From Branchiostoma floridae (taxonomy: Eukaryota; Chordata; Leptocardii; Amphioxiformes; Branchiostomatidae): DNA of 64,000 bases. The stretch lies in contig NC_049987.1 in assembly GCF_000003815.2 (NCBI RefSeq), forward strand, positions 8,449,100 to 8,513,099. Reading direction: 5' to 3'. Position numbers and translations under genes: made by a program. How positions within the stretch are numbered: the first letter of the stretch is position 1; every line of letters begins with the position of its first letter. The notes under the pieces were generated by a model. That model was not told where the DNA came from. It searched no databases and was given only the letters and a program-made list of their open reading frames with translations. Of this stretch, positions 10,670-21,600 are shown piece after piece.

Positions 10670-11955
10670 AGTAATCCACCACTAGCGGGTTAGCGGATGG
10701 ACCAGAGGGGCGTGACGAGTCCGGGGCGCGTGTTGTCGACGTCGGATCAGCTCAAAGTTTGTGTTTCTAATACTTTGGAAAAGCTGAATGTCCTACATCC
10801 CGTGTGAAATATTTTCCCCAGGGTATCAAATTGTTTCCTACAGCGCACTTCGATCGTAATGATTGGTTAGCCTCTTTACATAATCTTTTAAATCATCGCA
10901 TGCTGTTGGTTGATCTTGGTTTATTTTCATAGTAAACCGCACCGTACGTTTGCACAGTGGTAGGGGGCGCGTCCTTGTGTCTGACAGGTTGAACTCCTGA
11001 CCCTAACTGACCCAATAGTTGTACCCAGATCCAGCTGTGACCGGTGGATTGAACTGCGATCGAGCGAACTGTTCAACATCAAATCAGGTAAACGTCAATT
11101 CTGTCTTGAACGTAACATTAACTTGAAAATCCGGCAGTCAAGTTGAATAATATGTTACACATCGCCGCCATGGAACGTTGGACTTTTGAACTCTAGATCT
11201 GAGTACATGTCGGTTTAGGCAAAATTTTGTCTGGAGTTTGGACAAGACAATTTCAGCCATCAACCAACCAGTTTAATCACCTCATCCAATCTTAAGGTAT
11301 TCAATTACTATGTGGTTATAATGTATCGCTCGCCGTTGATTGGTGCTAAGCTATATTGATATTACTGCTGAAATAACTCAGTCTGGATCTTTTTTCAGTG
11401 ATTGACCAAAGATACAAATCACGGTATTTACATGTTCCGTCGGCCTTGGGTCAAAGTTGAACCTCAACAGTGGTAAGTGGTTAGGTAAGGTCATTAGGCC
11501 TAATTTAGGGATATTACTGTGCATAGGCAGACCCCTGTGTCAAGAATTCAACTCACTTGAGAATGCCAAGTGGCACCTTGCTTTATACACATTAATTATG
11601 AAAATCATTCAGGACGTGTCATCGATTTCGATCGACAGTTCCCATCTCACAACTATAACTGATCACCGACAAAAGAGCACAGATTGAATTGTGCAGGCGC
11701 CACAATATTGTGCATTGTCACCGTTCTTTGCGACGCCTCAGGGGGGAAGCCATCAGCACATAGATTGCTATGTCACGTCATCACGGATAACAGTTTTGGC
11801 TTAATTATCTAGAAAATTAAAAGCAATGTAGATATCATTGGTGAGAGTTACTTTTTTTTGTTTGTGAATGTGATATCCATCCGTAGACAGAAAATTATGT
11901 ATGGTATAGACTTCGATTGATGTATTTTTCGTTCATTCATATGGTTATAGAAAAA
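10670..11955 (+). promoter_or_regulatory. upstream region of oxidase copy A, duplicated upstream of copy B
   Basis: Blocks of this region recur upstream of copy B: 10685-10735 with 16165-16215, 10790-11180 with 16250-16560, and 11390-11560 with 16850-17000. The duplicated unit therefore includes promoter-proximal sequence. No TATA box is obvious near 11956. Near the left boundary GACAACACGCGCC (10620-10632) is inverted at 10724-10736. The true start of transcription cannot be placed. Confidence 0.5.
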
Positions 11956-14900
11956 ATGAAAGTCTCCGTCATAGGAGGAGGAATTGTGGGTATGACCTCT
12001 GCCCTGCACATCATGGAGCAGTGCTCGTCTGCGCATGGGCAGTTGGAGCTGACCGTCATCTCTGAGAAGTTCTGTCCGGACAATACGAGTTACGGAGCGG
12101 GCGGTCTGTGGAAACCGCCGTCACAGGAACATATGAGTGAGGCAGAATTGTGAGTACATCACTCGTTGTATTACATACTTCCGAACAAATCCTGCAAACA
12201 TTGAACGAGAACCATTTAAACTTGTTTTGCTGGATATGTCGCTTATTTTCGATAAGCAAAAGTTTACAATAAAGTTTATAAAACTTACCAGTACAATGTA
12301 AGGCTTACAAATCATTGAATGTATAAAATATTTGATAAGATTCGATTTTCTTAATACTCTGTCTGACTCTCATTTGTATCAGGAAACGCCTACAGGGTTC
12401 CTTTGACTTCTTGACATCGGTTCTCCGGACAAGCTACGCACATGAAGCCGGCATCTTCCTCCAGCCGGGTTACATCGTCCACATGGACCCCATACCGGTA
12501 GGTACTAACATATCGAAAGGGACAAACTACATGTTTTATAAGTACGCAAAACTACTGCAGACTGAATTCTCGTGTGGATTGACATGCATTGAACTCTTAA
12601 CCTTACATTATTTGGTCCGTATACAATGCAAAGGTTCAATCTTACCAGTCTAGTTATCAGTCAAGAATGTTGGCTGTTAACGGGTTTTACCAAGATAATG
12701 TGCATCTTTGTTATAAATTTGTGTGACCCTAACGTCTTCCCTCTTGACCTCACCGGAAAACGACCGATTCGAGATTATCATACAAGACAATGGTTCAAAC
12801 AATCGAATGAAACAGAATTATAAGTATTTGTATGTCTTGTGTTTAATGGATGACCACGTCTACGTTTTTTCATCCCTACAGGACCCGGCCTGGAAAGACA
12901 TCGTCGTTGGGTTCCGACATGTCACTCCATGGGAGCTAACCAACCTGTTTCCTGGTTACAAGTACGTCATGTTTCAAACTATACGTCAGAACGTAATTAC
13001 CCTTAAGTGCTTTCTTTGTCTGTATTTGAGCAAGATGTTCTTTTCCATGTCACAGAGATCGCTTGATTAAGCTTGCTGATATTTTCCAGACAAGGATGGT
13101 TCTACACAGCCTTTATCTGCCAGCCTAGAGACTTCTTACCGTGGGCAAAGAAAAGGTAAGAGACTCATTAAAGACATTAAATGACACTGAACTCAGATAT
13201 CGATGCGAAACCGGAAACGACCTATCGTGTTATTGTCTTGCAACAAAAATGACGGACAAAAGCCAATAACTCCATAAAGATATTGTATATCAAGATTGAA
13301 AGAAGAAGTAATTAAACTTACAACGTTACCTTTTTTCGCGTTTGCTTCACAGATTGACTCAAAGAGGGGTTAGCTTCGTACAGAGAAAAGTTAACTCATT
13401 GGAAGAGGTACGTATATATAAACCGGCAGCAGAATTTGTACTAACTAGTTAATTTATTGATTGATTGGTTTTTGTGTCATACAATTGCTTTGTTAATCTC
13501 ATGCCGGATTATGTAAATGCAGAAATGTTCGCGGTGGATTAATGTTCGCGGTTTTCGCGGTGGCCACTCCACCGCGAACATTTTTCTATAATGTTATTAC
13601 ACTGCAGTCTTCGGTGTTACCGCGAACTTAAAACCACCGCGAAAAGCAATTTTTCCCGCCACCGCTTAATTAAATCCCCGCGAACTTAAATGCATTTACA
13701 GTATTTGAATTTTCCCACAGTTGGCGCCACATTACGATATTGTTGTGAACTGCAGCGGCGTGGGAGCGACAAAGCTGGCGAGTGACGAGGCCGTTTCAGC
13801 GAGTCGGGGTCAGGTCATGAGGGTATGTACCATGATGTATTGTACTGCAAGTATAAAGGGTCTATGTAAAACGACTTTGATTTGGGACTATACTATTATG
13901 CTTTTGAACTTATGTCCAACTATTTTTACCCATGCTTAATATCTTGCCATACTCCCAAATACTGTCCTAGGTAAAGGCTCCCTGGCTGCGGTACTTTGTA
14001 GAGACGGACGGAAAAAATCCAGTCATCGACGGCATACCATATATGTACCCAAAGTGAGAACATTTTTATGTACAAATTCTTGTTTTTAGCTTAATGTATT
14101 CTATCAAGCAACAAACATATACGATGAAAATATGATCAGAATTTCTTCCCCTCTTTCCACGAAACTAATGTGTCATTTAGCAAAATGGACAAAGCTGATT
14201 GAAGCAACCAGATTCGGGTACTAGTACCTAAGAAATCTGTACGTATTTTTGATATTTTCTTTTGAAATGTGTTTTTAAATGTAGATGGCAAAAATAATTC
14301 TTCTGTAGTTTGCACAATGTAGTTATCGGTGGAATCAAACAGACTGGAAATTCCCGAATAACAAACGACCCACGTGACACGGACACCATCTGGAAGGGAA
14401 TCTTGGCGTTGAACTCTCAAATGAAGGTACATCGTGTTCTTTTTAACAAATTACTTAAAGGGTGATCTCAAGCATTCAAACGTGTCTTAGTTTCTTTTAA
14501 CGTAAATGTTGTATTGTCCTCGTGTGTTAAAGTGATAATAAAGCCATCTTGCTTCATGTTTGACCAGATCTTTATTTTGCACAGTTTTAAATACTATCCA
14601 ATAGTGAAATGAACTCATATTATAAACAGTAACATGCCTATATTTGCTGCAGGGAGCGGAGGTTGTAGAGGAGTGGACGGGTTTCCGCCCCATGCGGGAC
14701 GGAGGAATCCGGCTGGAGAGAGAAACACTGACGGGAACTTCAACAGGGCGGCCACTGGAGGTACTGACGTCACTCAGTAGTAGTCCAATGTGTTCTGCTG
14801 CTGCAGTGGTCTGTACACTCTGCAGCTGCCATTGAATCAGTCCTTCAACTCTCTTCCCTTTACCCTGTTCATCGCGAGCTTCCTTAGTTTCCGTAGTTTT

Positions 14901-15204
14901 CTTTCTGACCGCAGTGGTTCAGCCTCCATAGTAGGCTTCCTGTGGTCTTTTTTTGGCTCATAACACACCTTTGCTGGCCATTTCTTTTTGTAATGTACTG
15001 CATCCCTAGTGGGATGCAGTACAGAACCTCTACGATGACTAAGACAGTAGAGACAAACAGTCATACCGGTGACGTCTTTTCCAGGTGGTTCATAACTACG
15101 GGCATGGAGAGAACGGGGTCACGTGGTCACACGGCTGTGCCAAAGAGGTTGCCGACATCGTGAAAACCATCATGGCGGAACGACGTCCAAATTCTCGTTT
15201 ATAG
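11956..15204 (+). CDS. DAO-like: D-amino-acid oxidase family flavoenzyme, copy A (10 exons)
   Basis: Coding exons: 11956-12149, 12383-12497, 12882-12961, 13090-13155, 13353-13407, 13721-13822, 13971-14053, 14309-14426, 14653-14760, 15085-15204. All junctions are GT-AG and keep phase; the total is 346 residues, the usual length of animal DAO. The FAD-binding GxGxxG is at residues 7-12. Downstream, IPDPAWKD, VQRKV, VNCSG, RGQ, APW, FRPMR and HNYGHG are classic family blocks. Numbering runs parallel to mammalian DAO: Tyr228, Arg283 and Gly313 are kept, but the position of Tyr224 is Asp. The family oxidises D-amino acids to 2-oxo acids with ammonia and peroxide. The C-terminal SRL fits a type 1 peroxisomal signal. 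D-aspartate oxidase is the alternative; sequence blocks favour DAO. The start at 11956 matches copy B; an in-frame ATG at 11917 is less likely. AATAAA follows at 15445. Confidence 0.9.
13512..13700. mobile_element. MITE in intron 5 of oxidase copy A
   Basis: TGTAAATGCA at 13512-13521 is inverted as TGCATTTACA at 13691-13700. Inward of each end are repeated TTCGCGG/CCGCGAA motifs. The element is 189 bp and ends about 20 bases before exon 6, so it supplies sequence close to the branch-point zone. The equivalent place in copy B is inside an assembly gap. Confidence 0.65.
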
Positions 15205-15625
15205 GTTTCAACATGTTCGAGATAGTAATTCCCTGAAACGGTTTTCACTGAGAGGATTGGGCGAAAAATCTGTACAAGTAATTCCGAATCGAATTAATGT
15301 GAATAGCATATATACTCTGGAGGTTCCAAAAGCATTGTGAGCGCAGAGAATGAGAAAATCAAGGTGTCTAATTTCTTTCATCTAGCTAATTGTGACGACT
15401 GCAAAAATTATTGAACACGAAGAACATTTAATGACACGATGAAAAATAAAAGATATATAATCCTCTATCATGTTTTTTTTTCATTGGGAAAAGATCGTAT
15501 GTCCTTGTTTTGTGTAAAATTCTAAAGTGGCTAACAGGTGATGTCTATGTGTATCCTTAACCTACTCCTTACCTACAAGATGTAGCCGCTTGAACCCGAG
15601 ACTTTCAACTCCGAACATGGAAGTA
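15205..15625 (+). other. 3' flank of oxidase copy A, duplicated after copy B
   Basis: Similarity to 25238-25645 is clear (for example CCCTGAAACG and TATGTCTATGTGTAT-like blocks) and fades near 15620 and 25645, marking the right boundary of the duplicated unit. AATAAA is present at 15445-15450; the aligned position of copy B lacks it. Confidence 0.6.
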
Positions 15626-15897
15626 AAGTTATGATTACGCACTCATGTAGCTTCCCAAACTCCACATGGTCTATGCAATTGTACCGTCCAATGATGATTA
15701 ATAATAAGCCAACGTACCGTAGTTCCAATATCCCAAAGTCTCCGCTCATATCAGCAATCGTTTGCCCGTGCGAAAAGTTTGTCAGCGCTCGGTTTCCAGT
15801 GCTGAATATTCGTTAGCACTTTGTTTCCATTGCGGAACATCATTGGGCACTATGTGTCCAGTGCTTAGCAGGCTCTCCAATGGCTCTCCATTCATGT

Positions 15898-16127
15898 AAG
15901 GTGGTATCTCACTGCACTTGGGGCACCGGTGCGGCACTGCGGGGTTCGAAAGATACTCTACGAATTTCAGAGATGAAGCTTTCATTTTGTGTATTTAGTT
16001 GTCTTCTAAGACATACTTTTACGTATTACGTAATATCTAAATTATAAAAAAATCGGCGAAAATAACACAATAGTGTCGTAGTGAACGAACCCCGCAGTGC
16101 TGCACCAGTGCAGTGAGATACCACCTT
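15898..16127. mobile_element. MITE with 40-50 bp inverted ends between the oxidase copies
   Basis: AAGGTGGTATCTCACTGCAC at the left is inverted at the right (ending GAGATACCACCTT). The arms extend inward to GCACTGCGGGGTTCG with small differences, followed by an AT-rich middle. It lies between the end of copy A and the start of the duplicated upstream region of copy B. Confidence 0.7.
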
Positions 16128-16149
16128 TAGATAGGAGATCACATGGTCT

Positions 16150-17030
16150 ACCTGAGTAGCTGGATTGCGGATGGACCGGTGGGGTTAGTTATGAGCCCGG
16201 AGGCGGCTGTTGTCGACACGGGACCTAGCCTAGTTTAGGTGGCTAGATCGCCTCACACTTAATGACATGCATCCCCTGCAAAATATTTTCTCCAGAGCAA
16301 TTGTTTCTACATCGCACTTCGATCGTTATGAACGGTTAGCTTCCTTACATAAGTTATTACAACATTGAATACAGTCGGTTTCTTTTAATAGCAAACTACA
16401 TCGTTTAAACGGTATTGCACAGGGATAGGAGACGCGTCCCTGACATTGGAACTCCTGACCCAATAGTTGTACCGACATCCAGCTGTGGCTAGTAGATTGA
16501 ACTGTGATCGAACTATTGAATATCAGGTAAGCTTCAACTCTGTCCTGAACGTTAACTTGAAATTCCATAAGTTGAGCCTGCTTCCTAAATAACATTATTC
16601 ATTGTTGGTATACATGGTGGACTTTTAAACTCTGAGTACAGGTCGGTTTGGGGCAAGATTGTGTCAGGAGCTAGGACAAGACATCAGCCATCAACCAACC
16701 ACTTTCCTAGCCTCAATCTAAAGGCATTCAATATCTACGTGGTCATAAGGTATCACTCGATGTTGACTAGCGCTAAGTTTTACTAACTTATGAAATAACT
16801 CAGTCACTTGGACCTTTTTTTCAGTGATTGTATGTTGACCAGTGAAGTTATTGACAGAACAAAGATACAAATGTGTTTACATGTTCAGTTGGCCTTAAGC
16901 TTGGGTCAAAGTTGAACCTCAATTGTGGTAGGTGGTTAGGTAAGGTCATTAGGGATAATACTGTGCAGCGGCAGAGCCCTGTGTGAAGAATTCAACTCTA
17001 TGGGAATCGAAGTGACACCTTGTTTTATAT
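16150..17030 (+). promoter_or_regulatory. upstream region of oxidase copy B (distal part)
   Basis: This is the counterpart of 10670-11560. It is split from the proximal part (18161-18662) by the Tc1-like insertion at 17033-18158. A block at 16932-16994 (GTGGTTAGGT to GAATTC) occurs again at 18262-18318 and once upstream of copy A (from 11477). Confidence 0.5.
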
Positions 17031-17032
17031 AC

Positions 17033-18158
17033 ACTCAGCACAAAAAGTTTGGAATATCAACTTCGGTTGATCATATTTATGTTGTTTCTGCATCAATTTC
17101 AATATATTATATATCTATAGAAAGCTTGCATGATTTTCTTTCCAATGGTATCAAACTCATTATCATTGTTAAGTCATGGAACATACACTAGGCCTGCTAA
17201 CGTGAGTGGGTCACGAAAAAAAGTGCCCAAATTCCCCTATGTTTCTGTTCAAAACTGTATCGTCCGGTTCAACCGTTGTTATGGCCGCGGGTGACAATGA
17301 TTCAATCAATCCTTTTATCACCTAACGTTTGGTATACAGAACATCCAAGTTTCTTTTTAGCATATCTGAGTAGAGTATTTTATGAGTGTAAATTCATGGA
17401 ACGAGGACTAAGCCCGCTTACGTACAGGGGGTACTACAGATAGAGTGCCAAAATTACCCTACTAAAGTCAAACACTCCATGCTGCTCATTTTCTTCCATC
17501 AGTACTGACTTGTGAATGAAGGCAAGTTGAATAAACATGACATGTCAATCAAAGCTACTATTAATCTTTATTCAAGCAAAAAATCTGAACCATGGCAAGA
17601 GGTGAGCAATCGAGTGCTAGCCATAAGCCGTAGGAAGGCTATTGCACCCTAAGACTGTGCTCCAGCATCCACGAGTCTTGTTTACCCTATGGTGGTTATA
17701 CCACCCACACCATGACGCTGCCTCCACCACCAAATGCCGAAAGTTACTCTTGCCTTGTCAGCGTGCGGTTCTCCTTGCCGCATCCACGCTTTGATTCTGC
17801 CATCCAACTATTGAAAGGGCAGATGAACCCTACTCAAGTGTACTAAAACCTTGTATGTTCCATATACAAAATGTGAGGTGAAAAGAGGACTGATTGAACC
17901 AGTGACACACGCGCCAATATCAACATGACGATGCAGTGTTGAACAGAAGTAGGGGAATTTGGGCACTTTTTTTTCGTGACCCACTCACGTAAGCAGGCCT
18001 TGTGCTCGTTTCATGTGTTAACAATCATAATAAGTTTGATACCATGGGAAAGAAAATCACACAAGCTTTCTATTGATATATAATACATTGAAATTGATGC
18101 ATAAATAACAAAAATATGATATACCAAAGTTGATATTCCAAACTTTTTGTGCCGAGTG
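17033..18158. mobile_element. Tc1/mariner-type element with 218-bp terminal inverted repeats
   Basis: The left end CACTCAGCACAAAAAGTTTG (17033) and the inverted right end (to 18158) are flanked by TA on both sides (17031-17032 and 18159-18160). Similarity of the ends continues inward for about 218 bp, to 17250 and from 17941. The interior has no intact transposase, but on the minus strand around 17701-17740 GGGGSVMVW is readable, a block typical of Tc1-like transposases, followed by stops. The insertion site is clear because copy A upstream sequence is continuous across it. A dead element inserted after the oxidase duplication. Confidence 0.8.
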
Positions 18159-18662
18159 TATAACGTTACATAATGTAATTACTCCGGACGTGTCGTCGAT
18201 TTTGGGAGCCACCTCACAACTGTAACTGATTATTTTCTAGACCTCAGTATTGAGGTCTGATGTGGTTAGGTGAGGTCATTACGGATAGTACTCTGTCACA
18301 CCCCTGTGACAAGAATTCTCAGTACCTGTCGGCAATTTCAACAAGTGGACAATTGTTGACGCCTTACAACAAATGTACTGCATAGCATTATGTAGACGAG
18401 GCCATACAAGATGGAATGTGTATGATGTCATCGTTCTTTGCGACGCCTAAGGTACGAAGCCATTGGCACAACAATCAATATATGTTACTATCTTATGTCA
18501 CATTATCGTCATGGATACGAATTTTCAGTATTGACTCTGCTGCCGATTGCCAGAGCATCTAGGTGGCTATTACAGATAAGAGTTCTTTCTTTCTGTTTCT
18601 TGTATTCACCTGCACGGATGCCGAATAATTTTTTTATAAATATAAATATCCATTTTAGCAAA

Positions 18663-21600
18663 ATGAGAGTCGCCGTCGTAGGAGCAGGAATTGTGGGTAT
18701 GACCTCTGCCCTACACATCATGGAGCAGTGTTCGTCTGCGCATGGGCAGTTGGAATTAACAGTCATCTCTGAGAAGTTTTGTCCGGACAACACGATGGCG
18801 AGTTACGGACCGGCAGGTCTGTGGAAACCGCCGTCACAGGAGCACATGACTCACGCAGAGCTGTATGTGATTATAAATTACTCGTTGTCTGACAATTACA
18901 TAGTTCCGAGCAAATCTTGCACATTTAACGGGAGCTAAGTAAACTTCTGTATGTGATTATAAAATACTCGTTGTCTTAACAANNNNNNNNNNNNNNNNNN
19001 NNNNNNNNNNNNNNNNNNNNNNNNNNNNNNNNNNNNNNNNNNNNNNNNNNNNNNNNNNNNNNNNNNNNNNNNNNNNNNNNNNNNNNNNNNNNNNGGTATA
19101 CTCTGAACAATAAGACCATGGACCATCCTTTTCATAGCAAGTAGGACACGGCTTCCTCGATATGTATTGCACATTCATGCGATAAAGAAGCAAGAAAAAT
19201 GATTACCTAGATAATAATTTGTGAAGTATTTGAAATTGTCAGTAAGTTACAATAGCAAAGTTTACAATATTTGTAAAACTTGCCGTTGTACAATCTACAT
19301 ACTTTCACTGCATGTGAGATATTTGATAAGATTTGTAAACGTTTTTGTTTATATCCTTTCTGACCGTGACTTGCACGTACCAGGAAGCGGCTACAGGATT
19401 CCTTTGACTTCTTGACTTCGGTTCTCCGGACAAGCTACGCACATGAAGCCGGCATCTTCCTTCAGCCGGGTTACATCGTCCACATGGACCCCATACCGGT
19501 AGGGACTAACATATCGAAAGGGACAAACTACATGTACGTAAAAGTACTAAAGACCCAATCACTCATGTGTCGCCCTTTAACTTTTAACCTTGCATTACGA
19601 ATAAAAAGGTGTAGTCTTACATATAAGGGTCTAAAATGTTTACGGGTTTTACCAAAATAATCTGCATCTTTGTGATATTTTGTATGACCCTTTTTTCTTC
19701 CCTCATGACCTCAATGGAAACCGGCTGATTGGAGCTTCTCATAATAGACAAAGCTTCAAACAAACAAATCAAACAAAAATATAAGTACATTGTAAGCCCA
19801 GTGTGTGATGGATTACTATTATTAGGAATGTCTTTTTTTCATCCCTACAGGACCCGGCCTGGAAAGACATTGTCGTTGGGTTCCGACATGTCACCCCATG
19901 GGAGCTAACCAACCTGTTTCCTGGTTACAAGTACGTACATACGTCATGTTACAAAGTTGATATACGCTAGAACGTACTAGTAAGTATTTTTTGGTGCTTC
20001 TTTTGTCTGTATTCTATTAGAGCAAGACGTCACCACAATTGAAATACTCTTTTTTTTATGTCACAGAGGTCGCTTAATTACTCAAATCATGACATACTTT
20101 AAGCTTCCTGATGTTTTCCAGACAAGGATGGTTCTACACTACCTTCATATGCCAGGCTAGAGACTTCTTACCGTGGGCAAAGCAAAGGTAGGAGACTCGG
20201 CCAATGACATCAAACGCAGATGCAAAACCAGAAACGACCTGTCGTGTTATTGCTTTGTAAAAAAAATAACGACAAACAAGTGACCGTAGGTAACATACTC
20301 TGTGACCTAATTATGGTTTATGTTGGTTGTGATATTTTCTGTGGTGCATGACTCGGTGTTTATATCGCATACAGAACACATCATTGCCTTGTACCAAAAA
20401 CTTACTTAAAAGCTAGCATACCTATCACTTCCAAATTCAAAACACAGTCCTGCACGCATGAACAGCAAAATCAGCGTCTCAAATGAACGACACCAAATGC
20501 GAAAATTAACACTGGTCCAGAATTCATGTGTAGAAACGAGCTCTTGATATGGTACGTGCTAGAGCAAACCGTTCCTGTTTCCTGGTGTAATGCTACAAAT
20601 AGTTACGATTTTTCCCAACGTCTGCTTGGAGATCGTCACAATGCCACCACCCTGCTTGACTTGTATGTTAAAAGTGTGAATAGGGACATGAGCCCTGTAC
20701 CTAAATAACCGCCTCTGTCCTTGTACAGATTCTGACCCCTTATCGCTAAGTCTGCGTCTGCATATGGTGTAGACACCTGAGAGTGGGTTTAGTGGGTTAA
20801 AATTGTGTGTTTACGTTAGTATCTGCTTATTCCCGAGTTGTTGACAAAACCTTATCGCTTAGTTCATCTCCAACAGCTGTTCTGGAACATAGTTACCTTC
20901 CTGGCACATTGAGAACCGGCTTTTACCCGTCAATCAAATGTACTTTTTCCTGGTAGGAGGTAGCATAGCTGTTGTCAATTTCCGACGAGGACAACATCTG
21001 CTTGACGGTATCAAATTACTACAAGGCTTAGGGCGCTATCATAAGGAAGACATGAACCACTATACCGGACGGCGTAGGGGTGAAAACTGAAATTATTACC
21101 AAAGTAAAAACAGCTACGGCGAAAATAAAACAAGATGTACAAGTATATATGAAGACAGCATTATCATAATAAAGGTACCAACCATGTTAATTTAAAACGT
21201 AAATGGCGATTGGCCCGCAGCTACTTAGAATTACCGTAAATAGGTGATACTGTCATATTCAAAGTAGATCGATGTTATAAAGAATATCATGACCAGCTGG
21301 TCGCAACTGTTGACAACATGTACAGCTCGTCACAGCTGGCCACAGCTGGCCACAGCTGGTCACAGATTTTGACGAATTTTGAGCAACTTGTGTGAATTGT
21401 AAAATAAATATCCAACATATTTCGAGAAAGGTGAACAACTGTCAAAGCGGCCCAGAACCGAAGTACACCGCCAAAACAAACCCACGTGCATCATCGACAA
21501 CCTCAGTGTACATAGCGGACCTGCCAAACCACATACGATTTAGACAGAGCACATACAGATACAAATACGACCACGCGTAAACGTGATAAAACGACAGCGG

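Noticed and set aside
18237-18262. AGACCTCA/TGAGGTCT hairpin as an operator upstream of oxidase copy B
   Set aside because: It is short, not present upstream of copy A, and such palindromes are common by chance.
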